From: Gracilaria domingensis
Taxonomy: Eukaryota > Rhodophyta > Florideophyceae > Gracilariales > Gracilariaceae
DNA: 64,000 bases
NCBI GenBank assembly: GCA_022539475.1
Contig: VCMS01000157.1
Coordinates: 1-64,000 of the forward strand
Direction of reading: 5' to 3'
Shown here: positions 31,884-42,722 of the stretch, piece after piece
How positions within the stretch are numbered: the stretch's first letter is position 1
Layout of the letters: each line of letters starts with the position of its first letter
The notes under the pieces: generated by a model
Databases searched by the model: none
Told to the model about the DNA's origin: nothing
What the model saw: only the letters and a program-made list of their open reading frames with translations
Translations under genes and position numbers: made by a program

Positions 31884-34407
31884 GTGCCAGCCTCTGCTAC
31901 CCCCTCGCGCGCCCCAAATAGCCCCAAAACTAGCTTAGTTTCCAAAGCGAACAGACTATATTCCACTTTGCAGAACACAGACGATATGCCTTTTGGTCGT
32001 ACCGGGCTATTGGAGGAGGATGACGACGGCCGTTACGTTATTGCTTTCGAAGAAGAGCTCCCTCAAGAAGAGTTTTCGACGCAGGACCCCCCACCACCTG
32101 TTGGGGAATCGGAAGATCAACTCGGCCCCTCGCAGGCAGAGCCGGGTACAACTGGTTCAGGCGATGGACACTCTAGTTCACGTGATAGTGAGCCGAGTGT
32201 CGCGTGTCCCGCTCCTGAGATCGAGTACTTCTTGTTAAATCCTGTCGCGATTGATGGCAAGATTCGTACACTGGATTGAAAAGATTACCCTCCTGACACG
32301 ATTCACGAAGAAGTCATTCTTGAGAGGCTTTCGCACTTGCCCAGCGGGGAGCAACAGGAACTACTCTGTGTTTTACTTGACCTTGATGTTGTCGACTGAT
32401 CTTTGGATGATCTTCGACGGGCAGATGTACCAGTCATGCATTAATTCTCACTAACGACGCTGACTCCGATACACTCAAGAGTTCGTAGGCTTCCGCCGCG
32501 ACATGATGAAGTAGTCAAGAAGGAACTCGGCAAGATGCTTGACGCTGGAATAATCAAACCTTGTACATCGCCATGGTCCTTTCTAATCGTCATTGCCACC
32601 AAAAAGAATGGCAAGCCAAGGTTCTGTGTGGACTATCGATCTCTGAACAGAATTATGAAAGCGGACAGATGGCCCTTACCTCATATTGGACAAATCTTTG
32701 ATGACTTGGGCTGCTGTTCGTTTTTCACTACGCTTGACCTCTTTTCTGGGTACTGGCAGATCAGAATGTCACCTCGGTGCAAAACGATGACCACCTTCGT
32801 TTGCCGCCAAGGTACCTATCAGTTCGAGGTCATGCCGTTCGGCTTGATGAACGCTCCCTCCACATTTCAGAGGATGATGGACTCTATTCTCAATAAGTAT
32901 CCGCTTGTAAAGGTCTATCTGGACGACGTGGTCATCTATTCAAAAACCTTAAAGGATCACGTCAAGCACGTTAAGTTGGTACTAAGGACAATTGCTTCCC
33001 ATGGGTTGAAGCTGAAAATTTCTAAGTGCGACTTTGCCCATCCCAAGATTGAAGTGCTCGGACATGTTGTCGACCAGAACGGAGTTGCAGTGGACGTGAA
33101 GAAAATCGAGGCAATCAAGGCGGCTCCAATCCCTAAGACAACCACTGAACTGAAGAGCTTCCTTGGGCTTGCTGGCTACTACCGCCGGTTTATCACGCAC
33201 TTTGCTAAAACTTCGGCAGTCCTCCATGCGGCAACGTCCGGAAATCGGGACCTAGAATTCAACGATGAGATGGTTGAAGCCTTCGAAGACCTGAAGGAGA
33301 AGCTAACCAGTCCACCAGTGTTGGCCTTTCCAGACTTCAACAGTCCGTTTCGAGTCGAAACCGATGCTTCTTCAGTTGCCTTAGGCGCCGTTCTCTCTCA
33401 GAAGAAGTCCGATGGCATGTTTCACTCAATTCAATATGCCAGCCGGACTATGACTGCAGCCGAAAGGAACTACGCGGTCTGTGAGCAGGAAGCGCTTGCT
33501 GTCATCTTCGCGTTTAAGAAATTTTGACTATACCTTCTTGGATCAGAGCCGTTTCAGTTGATTACCAACCATCAGGCGCTAAAGTATGCGTTTCAGAAGA
33601 AGGACGTACATGGAAGATTGGCTCGATGGCTCGAATTCTTAGCCGAACATGAGTTCGAGGTTGTTTACCGCTCAGGGGATAAGAATTGTGCTGCTGATTA
33701 TTTTTCTCGCTACTCCACGAAGAGGGAGCATTATGCTCCGGAGGCGGCGACTACTGTTTCTTTCCCTTCATATGGAGCTTTCTCAGGCCTCGAACCCTAT
33801 TATGCAAATATTGGTCGATATCTGAGTGACCTTCCGACCGATGAGCCCAACTCGAGCCTCAGGGGGGCGATCAAAAGGAATTCGAAGAAATTTATGGTAT
33901 GGAATTGGCAATTGTATCGCAGAATGGGGTCCGGATTACGGCTCCTTCCTATCGTCAATGAAAGCCGTAAACTCTTGAAAAAATTTCATGACGACGTGGG
34001 ACACTGGGATGTCAGGGCGACCAGAAGGCACGTCATTGATCGATTTTGGTGGCCAAACATTCAGTCTGATGTCACAGACTACGTCAAGAGCTGTGATGGT
34101 TGTCAGTTCAAGGGGCCCTTTTCTTACTTACCAAGCTCGCCAACGAGCTCCGCTGACTGATATCTTTCATACGTTTTCAATTGATTTCGCGGGACCTCTA
34201 AGAGTGACAAGAAATGGAAACCGATTCTTACTCATCGGGGTCGAACACCTCACAGGATGGCCAGTTGCGATGGCAACTAAGACATCTACTGCGGTGGACG
34301 TCGTCAACTTTATCAGAAGAGAAATTGTCGCATCTTTTGGCCATCCTCGCACGATTGTCTCCGATAACGCTACCTCCTTCTCGCATCAGCCGTTCAAGCT
34401 TATCTAA
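31884..34407 (+). pseudogene. RT, RNase H and integrase N-terminal part of element 2
   Basis: One main frame carries a pre-RT linker, reverse transcriptase (RFCVDYRSLN, catalytic KVYLDDVVIYS), RNase H (VETDASSVALGAVL) and the integrase HHCC region (HDDVGHWDVRATRRH ... CDGCQ). It is broken by TGA 32277, TGA 32397, TAA 32442 and TGA 33525. A frameshift near 34110 moves the integrase core (IDFAGPL, IVSDNATSF) to another frame, and another near 34390 moves it back. The TGA at 33525 replaces a residue between AFKKF and LYLLG, an otherwise conserved RNase H segment. No functional Pol can be made from this copy. Confidence 0.9.
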
Positions 34408-36002
34408 TGCGTCATAATATCACTCTCAAACCAGTGCTCGCATATGCACCTATGTCTAATGGGCGCGCGGAAAGAATGGTGGGGACGATCAAGAGGGCAA
34501 TCGCGAAAACGATTCATGATCAGAACTCTGACTGGGATGAAGCCCTGCCCGAAGTTCTCTATGGCTATCGTACTCGGCAAATGGCCGAAGGATATTCTCC
34601 ATTTCAGCTCATGTATGGAGTACGGCCCCGAAGGCATCGATCGGACCCGTCTTCTCTCATAACCTCGCCGTCACTTGATCATCGTGATGTGGAACTGCAA
34701 GCCTCCACACTTGGGAGGGCCACAAGGATATTACGGCAGCCCCACCGTGAAGACGACGATCGTCGTGGACATCGGTTCGCTGTTGGAGACCAGGTACGGG
34801 TAATGCGTGGCGAAGGCCTTAATCCTTCGGTTAAATGGCCATCATTCAAATCAAAGTTCTATGAACCATGCCACATCGTTCGAGCCAATCATTCCCGGTA
34901 CATGTTGGTTTCTCCACACCGACGTATGTCAAGAAGAGGCATTCATGCCAGACGCTTAAGACCTTACCATCCTAGGCCGAGCTATTTGACTCCCAGAACA
35001 GTACGACATGAAAGGAATGATCAGCCCCAAGCGGCGTGTCCGGTCGTGTTACAAGGGGGACCAAATCCGACCAGACCCCCTGCCGACTATCTGCGGATAA
35101 TTGTGGCCGGATGGAGACTTTCTGAATGGCTTTCCCGTGTCAGCACGAGTACGAATGATCTACAGAAGATCGCATGGAACCTATTACATGTTTACCTTGG
35201 AGCTTTCAAACGGCATGGGCCGTACATAACCAAGGGTCTTCTTACTAAGCTGCTCTCGTTGACTGGAAGAGTGAACCCTTTCATCATACCGCTTGTGGGT
35301 CAGCAATTTGTCTTTTACTACTATCACTTTGCAGTCGCTCGTTATGGACATCGACCCCCACAAAGAACTTACGAAGTAGAAGTTTCAAGCTTCATGCAGC
35401 GAATTGAAGCTGGAGAGACTTTCGAAATCGATCTGGTATATGATCAAAATCGCGGTGATGTACCGCCTCCACTTCAGATTGATGGCACCACTCCGACAAC
35501 GCCGGCCCTTCTCGCAATGCTGATAATTGTTGACTACGAGGTCTACAATCAGGATGTGAACTACTTGGACATAGAGATCGGCGGGCGTAAACTTGAGAGT
35601 TGGCTCTCCCCACCAGATTGTGAAGACTGGGAGAAGCATTGCATTGTTTGGAATTGCTTTCATCTCTGCTTGAGCATTCACTTGATCTATGGCCAATACT
35701 TCACGCAATATGCACACGTAATGTTGGGAAGATTGGCCAGAAGATTTCATCCGCAAATGAACCGGCTTGGCGCGGATAGGACAATCTTCTTTATCTATCA
35801 CTATGTTGTGGGTAAATACGGACATCTACCACCAGCAGCAACACAGGAAGAACAAGTCGACGAGCATATACGTCGTATTGAACGACATGAGGAGTTCTCT
35901 ATCGACTTCGAACCAGATCCTGAGTACCCTGAACCGCCATATCCTTTCAGGTATATTACCGAGGAGGTCTCAAGAGACGGGCCTCTGCCATCTACATCTT
36001 AA
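34407..36002 (+). CDS. Integrase C-terminus plus duplicated tail domain (element 2)
   Basis: 531 uninterrupted codons. Residues 1-75 complete the integrase core (AYAPMSNGRAERM with the catalytic Glu, then YGYRTRQ and SPFQLMYG). Residues 120-190 resemble the basic C-terminal module. Then come two copies of an unrecognised domain of about 110 residues, at 233-345 and 390-503. Shared features are GxxLxxWLS, a Leu/His-rich helix, a YYH(F/Y)xV...YGHxPP motif and RIExxExFxID. The frame ends 48 bp before the right LTR. It is the only long intact frame in an otherwise decayed Pol. Translation would need the upstream frame, so independent expression is unproven. Confidence 0.75.
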   Translation: MRHNITLKPVLAYAPMSNGRAERMVGTIKRAIAKTIHDQNSDWDEALPEVLYGYRTRQMAEGYSPFQLMYGVRPRRHRSDPSSLITSPSLDHRDVELQASTLGRATRILRQPHREDDDRRGHRFAVGDQVRVMRGEGLNPSVKWPSFKSKFYEPCHIVRANHSRYMLVSPHRRMSRRGIHARRLRPYHPRPSYLTPRTVRHERNDQPQAACPVVLQGGPNPTRPPADYLRIIVAGWRLSEWLSRVSTSTNDLQKIAWNLLHVYLGAFKRHGPYITKGLLTKLLSLTGRVNPFIIPLVGQQFVFYYYHFAVARYGHRPPQRTYEVEVSSFMQRIEAGETFEIDLVYDQNRGDVPPPLQIDGTTPTTPALLAMLIIVDYEVYNQDVNYLDIEIGGRKLESWLSPPDCEDWEKHCIVWNCFHLCLSIHLIYGQYFTQYAHVMLGRLARRFHPQMNRLGADRTIFFIYHYVVGKYGHLPPAATQEEQVDEHIRRIERHEEFSIDFEPDPEYPEPPYPFRYITEEVSRDGPLPSTS

Positions 36003-36037
36003 GTGGAAATCTTGGTCACCCAGGCGTAGCGACCGCT

Positions 36038-36050
36038 AAGGAGGGAAGTG
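36038..36050 (+). other. Polypurine tract of element 2
   Basis: AAGGAGGGAAGTG lies directly against the TG start of the right LTR, where the plus-strand primer of LTR elements is expected. Confidence 0.8.
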
Positions 36051-37805
36051 TGTGAAGTAGTAGTTGCAAGCGCAGTAACAAAGCGATGAATGGACAAGCA
36101 AATTACCTTTTATTGCATATATGCAGCAACAACGCAGTAAGGAGTCTAATGGCGGAAGAGTTGATCATGGATCGCACGCGCTTTCTCCCTCAGCTGAAAG
36201 AGAATCGTCCATATCGGTTCACGCGCTAAACGCTCCACCATCATCAGGGCCTCCTCGAAGACGTCGAGATAGGCCCTGGAGAGGTGAAAGGCGCAGCCAC
36301 AGTGAAGGTGGCCACGCCTTTCACCACGGCGAGCAGGGCGGAAGCGAACGAACTGAACGGAACTGTCCGATCCCACGTCGCTGGCCGGCGGAGCGGGAAG
36401 CGGCGCAGGACCGGGCAGTGCCAACGGCTCCGGCAAAGGAGCCGAAGGCGAGATCACGACGGGCTGCGAAAGAGAAGACGGAGATAGCGGCAACGACATG
36501 GCGACGTTGGCGGAGATCACGCGAGACGCCATTCCACCGAGCGGCACAGCACAAGAACACAAACATCAAAATTCCAACCATGCACTATGCTGAATTTGGG
36601 ATATCCCCGGTACACAACCTCATGAGCTATGCCACCCCCTACCTACAGCAAGGCACAAATTCAGACCAATGGTATATGTCCAGACATGACCGAATTTGGG
36701 GACATATATCAGACAGTCCCTGATGGGAGGAGGGAAGCAATCCCCACGACACAAAAGAATAGGTTAAGGACCAAGGGCGTGTCCCTTAACCTAACTGATC
36801 ACGTGACGTGCAGTGCATTTGGGTTGCCTCAGAACACCTCGAGGGGGGGACGATTGGTGGGGTTTTCATGAATTTGGATTTGTGTCCCCTGGAGCTGCGC
36901 TTCTATTTTCGTAAGCAGTAACCGCTCGATGAATCCCGTTGAAATTCCGTGAAGAGTGTACGTAACCCCCGAGCTTCACGAAACAGGTCTCAGATTGAAC
37001 TCGTTTTGAGTTCCCTCCCGCCATGGAAAAATGACAGCAAGAAGTGATCTATGGATAATTCGTCAACCAGATGGTGAGCTACATACAAGGGCTCAGTAGC
37101 AGTAGTTTTTACCAAGCAAACGTGTGGATGGGAATGATTAGTAAGGCCAATGGCGTTGTGCACGCGAACATGGGATATGTCTTCAGACCGCACGCTGGTT
37201 ACATGTTGTTACTCGTTAGTTACAGACAGACGGATCTGCGAAACTGCACTGGAATTGAAGGTCCGATTTGTCTATATAAACGGCGGCCCGGGCTCGTTTT
37301 ACTATCTTCGACCACCATCACCACCACCACCACCAGCCAACGAAGCAACTAAAAACACCTTTCCTTTGGCAATCCTTTCTTCCTTTTAGCACGGTCTGTG
37401 CTTCTCTGCCATCAACCTTCTCCCCCCCCTTTTTTTCTCTCTGCTGGCGGATCGGTTTCCCGCCCTCTGTCCTGAAGTTGTAGTGTGTTGCCCTCCGTGG
37501 GCTTGTGTGCACACTGCAACGGCTTTCATCGTACCGACGCCCTTGTTCTATCCACGAACGTGGTACTTGCGGTGCATCTACTAGCTACTTGGCCTGCGTC
37601 TCTGTCTTTGGTTGTTGGTTTCGACGTGAACATTGAGACAGGTCGTGTTGCTCCAGTTCTGTTGTTCGGCTGTTGCGTTTATCGCTGAGCTACCGTATTA
37701 TCTTTTGCCGTTTAGGCTAATACTCTCGGGCATTTCTTGTGTTACTCTACTTGGGTTTGTCACCACCCGCGCCGTTCCGTCTGGTTACAAGAAATGGCGT
37801 CCTCA
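36051..37805 (+). repeat. 3' LTR of element 2
   Basis: Starts TGTGAAG directly after the purine tract and ends TCCTCA before GGTAG. It is over 99% identical to the left LTR. Differences cluster in 37385-37800: pyrimidine-run lengths and single substitutions. It carries the same TATA box (37273-37280) and antisense frame. Confidence 0.94.
36146..36562 (-). CDS. Antisense open frame inside the 3' LTR
   Basis: Unchanged second copy of the 138-codon antisense frame of the left LTR. In this copy it could be transcribed by a promoter to its right, outside the frame. Family not recognised. Confidence 0.3.
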   Translation of the reverse strand: MCSCAVPLGGMASRVISANVAMSLPLSPSSLSQPVVISPSAPLPEPLALPGPAPLPAPPASDVGSDSSVQFVRFRPARRGERRGHLHCGCAFHLSRAYLDVFEEALMMVERLAREPIWTILFQLREKARAIHDQLFRH

Positions 37806-37810
37806 GGTAG
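37806..37810. repeat. Target-site duplication GGTAG (right)
   Basis: Matches the five bases before the left LTR; confirms a single integration event for the whole 23.5-kb unit. Confidence 0.88.
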
Positions 37811-38470
37811 TATAACAAGATTTACTTTAAGAAAAAAACGTAAAAGTGTGCTGTGAAGCAAACACTTCTTTTTTTGTTTTATCTGCAAAAAATGGCAAGA
37901 TAGCTTGTGTTTCTTGTCTACCAGTCCTTTCTCTGTTTTAACGGAGAACCCACACAGCTACCGAAAAGCTCGACCTTACAGCATCCATGTGCTTCTGGAG
38001 CTATAGGTGCACAAAGGCCAAGTTTTTGCACCTGGGGTGTGCTCAGAGACCTCAGATTCACTTTGCGTTAGAACCGGGGGGAACTCACGCGACCGCGTAA
38101 GGAGCAAACAAGAGGTAGCTGAGCAATTAAGAATAGATCCATTTGTGGCTACTGAAATTCAAGGCAGTGACGTTTTGTCTCGATTCACTAGAGAATCGTT
38201 CCCTCTTGAAAAGTAATTGTTATATCAGTGAACGTGGAACAGGATGAAACATATCTGTACAATATCTCCCTTAAATTTGATTCATAATTTTATGTTCAAT
38301 TGTGTTGAATGAACCGAACATTGCCTGCGCGAAATGATTCTTTTCTTATGAGAGATTTGGTTCATCGTACTGTTGACGATGGGTTAGAAGTAATCAAATG
38401 CCTTGCGACTTTCCATCACAAGTAATACGGACGGTTTCTCTTAAATAGTTACACGTTTAGTTTTGTTCAG
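37811..38470. other. Intergenic, no gene seen
   Basis: AT-rich flank to the right of element 2; short frames only. Confidence 0.45.
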
Positions 38471-38476
38471 CATCGC

Positions 38477-38484
38477 TATATAAG
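38477..38484 (+). promoter_or_regulatory. TATA box upstream of the spliced zinc-finger gene
   Basis: TATATAAG followed by GGAAGAAG, about 270 bp before the proposed ATG. The sequence and place fit a core promoter, leaving a 5' UTR of some 240 bp. Confidence 0.45.
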
Positions 38485-38756
38485 GGAAGAAGAAATTTGT
38501 CATCCCAGTAGGTTCTGCTTTGCAGCATCAACAATGAAGTAGATACCATAACCAGGCTTTCTCAGTTTGCTTGAAATCGCCGAACGTATTGGATTCCGCA
38601 TTGTACAAATTTCGGTTAACGAACACATCGACTCTTCAGAAACAACGGAAACAAAAAGCAGAAAGCCAAGATTCCCTTATCTACAACAAGAAGTGGAATC
38701 CACAATTGGTTTTAATTTCATGAAAAATATCTGATATCGGGTTGGTTTTATGAACA

Positions 38757-39685
38757 ATGTCTGCACAAGGCTCTAGATCGCAGCCTTCGACAGGAGCAAA
38801 AACATTTCTATGTCCCGAATCAGGTTGCAATGGGTGAGTATTGTTTACGGAGCATGCACTGCAGGTATTGAATAGATATGTGCTGAAATATTAACTTTAA
38901 GTTAACGATGAATCCTTTTGTTCTGTTGTGCTGAACTCTGAAGATCATTTGATTCTAAAAGTAAGTGGAACTTTCGGCAATCATTATTGTGTCATTCAAT
39001 AGCGTACACAAAATCAAGACGGTCTTTGTAACTAGTTCTTTTGCATTTGATTAACAAAATTCGGTTTTGCTTACACAAAATACAGGTTCACTAAGTCGTC
39101 ATCGAAACACGGAACATCGTGGAGGAACCGGCATCAATCAAGGACCTATATCTTGTCCACAGTGCGAGAAAACTTACAACTCAAAATCAGGTTTGGACAA
39201 GCACAAAAAGAAGTACCACGTAAGTTGCTCTTGTGTCAACAAAGTGCATATATGACATGCTTTGCAAAATATAACTAACTTCTGGGAGGAAATGTGTAGT
39301 GATGTTCTTGATATAATTGAACAAAAGTGTCTTTAGTTGTCCAAGAATCTTCTCTGCAGTTGTTCTCTATGAACATTGAGATAAAGCTACCAGCGGTAAT
39401 GTATAAACCAAAGACGATCTGAAGTGCAGTTTGATGCAACAAATTAAGTAATGCAAAGTATTCAAAACAGGCAGCATTTTCTCTCTCTCCCTTAATGGGT
39501 ATTCTAGCCTAATTCCGACATAGAGTATAGCGCTTCTCGTCGAAGAAGCATTTTGATCGCAGCATAGAATCGTTTCTCTGATTTACGTACAACACGCAAT
39601 TGAAAGGCAAAAAGATATATGAGATCGTTCATTGCAGTTACAGGTTGGTGAAGTATTCGATCTGGATGTTCCTCAGTTGAACTGA
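38757..39685 (+). CDS. Small two-finger C2H2 protein with four exons and a 17-nt microexon
   Basis: Proposed exons are 38757-38833, 38944-38960, 39086-39219 and 39644-39685, with GT/AG introns (donors GTGAGT, GTAAGT, GTAAGT). Joined they give 89 codons. The first finger, C-X4-C-X12-H-X4-H, is spread over exons 1-3: the Cys pair in exon 1 (CPESGC), the central FDSKS from the 17-nt microexon, and RHRNTEH in exon 3. The second finger (CPQCEK ... KHKKKYH, C-X2-C-X12-H-X4-H) lies in exon 3. The exact restoration of finger spacing strongly supports the middle exon; exon 4 is less certain. It is likely a nuclear nucleic-acid-binding protein; targets unknown. Confidence 0.65.
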
Positions 39686-39689
39686 CTCT

Positions 39690-40375
39690 GCAGGGCTGAA
39701 CCGAGTCAGTTGATGTCTACGGAGTCATTTTCTGGCAATTGCACTAGAGAAGAATATGCAGATCTGCGGAGAATAGTCTCGCCCGCACGCTACCAGGTAA
39801 TAAATGGTGAGGGAAAGATAGAACCCACTAGCTCTAAAACTAGTTCTCTGAAAGGTAGGATCCATTTCCAGCAATCTCAGATTGTACGACCTTCAATGCG
39901 CCGTTACATTTGATTTTATGTACCTCTTCAATGATCGGGTAAAGCACCATGCATAAAGCAGAAACAGAGTGTAACAAAGTTTAAGCATAAAACCCTCCAA
40001 GACTTCGATATACTTCAATTCTGGATCCATCCCGACATTAGAATTCATGAGAAACATTGGTAGTGCGGAAGAAGGGCACAAGTGCAATGTCCACAATACC
40101 TGTAGTGCGTAGCCAGGGCAGTGCTGGGACAAGCAGCGCTTGGAATTGTGGGATAAACTCGAAACCTCTCTTACGCTGTGGAGGTCAGAGAATCGACCGG
40201 CACTACCAAGGGTATAAGGCCGTTGCGCTGCCCAAAGGACCACAGACAGTGCGGGGAGCAGCGGATCAGTAAAACGATTGCCAAGAGGCGACCGCACGGT
40301 AGCGGCGGGCCACTTTGTCCCGTTCTTCTTCTTGCCTGTAAACGCGCTGCGGCGTTGTTTCTCAACATACCGTAC
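39690..40375. other. No convincing gene
   Basis: Short frames on both strands without family features. A polypyrimidine/AG pattern near 39690 and a GTAATA at 39798 could be further splice sites of the zinc-finger gene, but no frame supports them. Confidence 0.35.
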
Positions 40376-40379
40376 CACT

Positions 40380-41837
40380 TCAAAGGTTCCTCTTATCCAC
40401 AACTTCTTTCGCCCTCACAAGAAGCCAAGCAAGCATTTTGGCATCCTCATCATTCATTCCTCCAAACCCAGATCCAAATTCACCGTCGTAACCTTCTAAC
40501 GTGAGCCCAAGCAAAGCCTTGACCGGTACATGTTCAAGTAGTTTCATAAGCTCAGGTACTGATGCGTACTTCTCCCACAAACTCAAATACTCCTCCATGG
40601 CCGTGGAGCTTACGTTAAAACAGTAAGTATCACACAATGGAATATCGATTTTAGCTGCTCCCCAGTCGAATAGAGCAACACTACCGTCGTGATTCTTCAA
40701 CACATTCCCAGTTACATCGCCGTGTGTTAATGTTAATGGACATTTCCCATCGTCATACAACTCTCGTAGAAGCTCGTACAGTGCTTTGCTATGAAGCTCA
40801 ATGTCTGCTAGCCCATCTTTCGAACTAGACTCAAACTCTTCACATTTCGCAAGTTTATTCCGTACAATTTCGTCCCCAAGCATTACTTCTGTTTGTCGAA
40901 TCAGAGAGCCTGACGATCGAACCGGTAACCCAAACTCTTTCAGAGTTTCAATGTGCTGCATGGATTCTACCTGAAACTTACCGAGCTCAATTAACAGCTT
41001 TGAAAAGTCCTCGCGATTGGTCTTATTCCAAATTCGCTCCCCCTGGTCGCTCATTAGCATCCATCCCTTTTCTTCGTTCACATAGATCGGTTTCCTCACC
41101 AATTGCGGCGCAACGCTGGCAACCAGACTGGTCACTTTTATTTCCAAACTATTGCTAGCTTTCAGGTACACTCTTTCCTTGTTTGTATCAACCCTCAGTA
41201 CAGCGGCAGTATCATGAGTAATATGGAACTGCTCAAAACTACCTTGCAATTCGTATCCAAGTTTCGCAAGTATATTACTGGCAGCATTTGCTGTACTGCT
41301 AAACCAGCCTGGCAGCTCCCAAGGTCGAAGCCCAGATTCAGCTTCACCAATCTTGTACTCATAATCCCTTGACAAAAAGGCAAAGGTTTCGAAATCATTA
41401 TTGTCATTTATCCAACGAGACTGTTCTTCTCCTATCGTATCCAGTAAATCATCTACTTCCTTCGCTTCCATCCACTCGAACTGCTTGCATGCAGGAGCTA
41501 CAGGCATCCCTGTGTCCCCGCTGTTTGGTGACAAGCAATGAAAGTTTGAGAAAATAGGTCTGATATGGTCGTTTCGAAAGTCATTGATAGTTGAATACAG
41601 CAGTAAAAGTTCATACCTTGTTCCACACATTCTCTCAAATCGTGCGCTAATGCATTCGCACACTTTTCGCCCGTAAGTTGGTATTTCGGGAGATTCAATC
41701 CGTGGAAAACGAAGTTTGCCGTCACTGTTGTGCTCCACAATGACGCTACTTCTATCTGCGTTTGTGATTAGGACAATGTACGGAAATGGTGTTCGATCTG
41801 AGGGACATTCATGCTTTGCATTAACGGCGATTGTCAT
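40380..41837 (-). CDS. Aminoglycoside-phosphotransferase/choline-kinase-fold protein
   Basis: 485 codons from an ATG at 41837. The C-terminal half carries the APH-family catalytic signature: LTHGDVTGNVL (HGD...N) at about residue 372 and VALFDWGAAKID, the metal-binding Asp-Trp. The N-terminal 110 residues form a separate unrecognised domain (YIVLITNADRSSV, RKVCECISARFE) that recurs alone in a duplicated fragment at 50.9-51.3 kb. Family members phosphorylate small molecules such as sugars, choline or drugs; the substrate here cannot be told. Similarity to the duplicate begins slightly upstream of this ATG, so an earlier in-frame start is possible. Confidence 0.75.
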   Translation of the reverse strand: MTIAVNAKHECPSDRTPFPYIVLITNADRSSVIVEHNSDGKLRFPRIESPEIPTYGRKVCECISARFERMCGTRYELLLLYSTINDFRNDHIRPIFSNFHCLSPNSGDTGMPVAPACKQFEWMEAKEVDDLLDTIGEEQSRWINDNNDFETFAFLSRDYEYKIGEAESGLRPWELPGWFSSTANAASNILAKLGYELQGSFEQFHITHDTAAVLRVDTNKERVYLKASNSLEIKVTSLVASVAPQLVRKPIYVNEEKGWMLMSDQGERIWNKTNREDFSKLLIELGKFQVESMQHIETLKEFGLPVRSSGSLIRQTEVMLGDEIVRNKLAKCEEFESSSKDGLADIELHSKALYELLRELYDDGKCPLTLTHGDVTGNVLKNHDGSVALFDWGAAKIDIPLCDTYCFNVSSTAMEEYLSLWEKYASVPELMKLLEHVPVKALLGLTLEGYDGEFGSGFGGMNDEDAKMLAWLLVRAKEVVDKRNL

Positions 41838-42133
41838 TAGAGAAACCTTGGTTACGTCGTAGAAGACAGATCGATTATCAGTGGGGGTTCGTTTCCGGAT
41901 ATGTGCTGATTGCAAGAGCCTTTGCCCGTGTAAAGGAGACCAACGTCCGACTGTGAGGATGGAATGATGCGCTCGCACTGTGCGGCAATCGTTATTCTTC
42001 GTTCTTCAGAACTACACGAGCTTGGTGCCAAAGGTATCTACAGCAACAAGGCTGTGAAGCGTGGGTGATTCGGATCAACGGTGTCTGAATCATATGGTTT
42101 AATTACCCACCATGGGAAAAAAATTTTGAAAGG

Positions 42134-42177
42134 TTAAAAGAGGGCAAGAAGAAGGCCTTCTTCTTGCCCTCTTTTAA
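42134..42177. repeat. Perfect 44-bp palindrome
   Basis: Two 22-bp arms, TTAAAAGAGGGC...GAAGG and its exact complement, with no spacer, between the APH-like and MYND genes. No similarity to the other palindromes. Confidence 0.95.
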
Positions 42178-42722
42178 GCCTTCTTCTTCTAGGATACCCC
42201 AGTGGCATATGCGACCCGCGGTGTCAACTACGCCGGATTATCATGACCATGGAGGGTACATCCTCAAGGTTGAAGGCAACAAGGCGCAAAGCCAGTTTAT
42301 ACCTCTACCTTTGCACGCAGCGAGCTGGTGAGAGGAAAACGACGAAGTGGTTTAAGAAAGTTCTGACATGAGCAGCTGCGATGCAAGAACATGGCTTCCG
42401 CTTCACCACAATGCCGTAAAATGAGCTTGGCGTTGACTCCAGGCCTGGTCGATGAACATGTGCTAATCAGAAGTTCTTTGGGCTTGCTTTCCTTCTTTTT
42501 CGTTTCGCAGGCCGAGATGTTGGCAGCTCACACCATCACTCCATCAGACCACCTCTGCGTACTGCGTACCTTGAATCAATAGGAAATCGGGCTTCACCCG
42601 ACTCGGCTAACAGCAGCGATGATCTAAGGACTGTGTGCGGTATTAACTGATAGCAGATACATGGCGAAACTCACTGGGGAACTTTCATTTCGGCGCTGAA
42701 ACCCGCGCCATCCCTGCAAGGG

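Larger units (their letters stand above)
14281..37805 (+). mobile_element. 23.5-kb LTR retrotransposon with ~12.5 kb of internal cargo (element 2)
   Basis: Bounded by two 1.75-kb LTRs with TG/CA ends and a GGTAG target duplication. Gag and protease lie at 16.0-19.2 kb; RT, RNase H and integrase at 31.9-34.6 kb; a tail domain at 35.1-36.0 kb. Protease-RT-RNase H-integrase order marks it as Ty3/gypsy. Between protease and RT, where other gypsy elements have almost nothing, lie repeats, a DNA-transposon fragment and pieces of host genes. Gag and Pol carry many stops and frameshifts, yet the LTRs differ at only about 14 positions by eye. The element is coding-dead apart from the tail ORF. Confidence 0.92.

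Noticed and set aside
39893-40402. 169-codon minus-strand ORF
   Set aside because: No protein-like pattern or motif; reads as chance open frame next to the APH-like gene.
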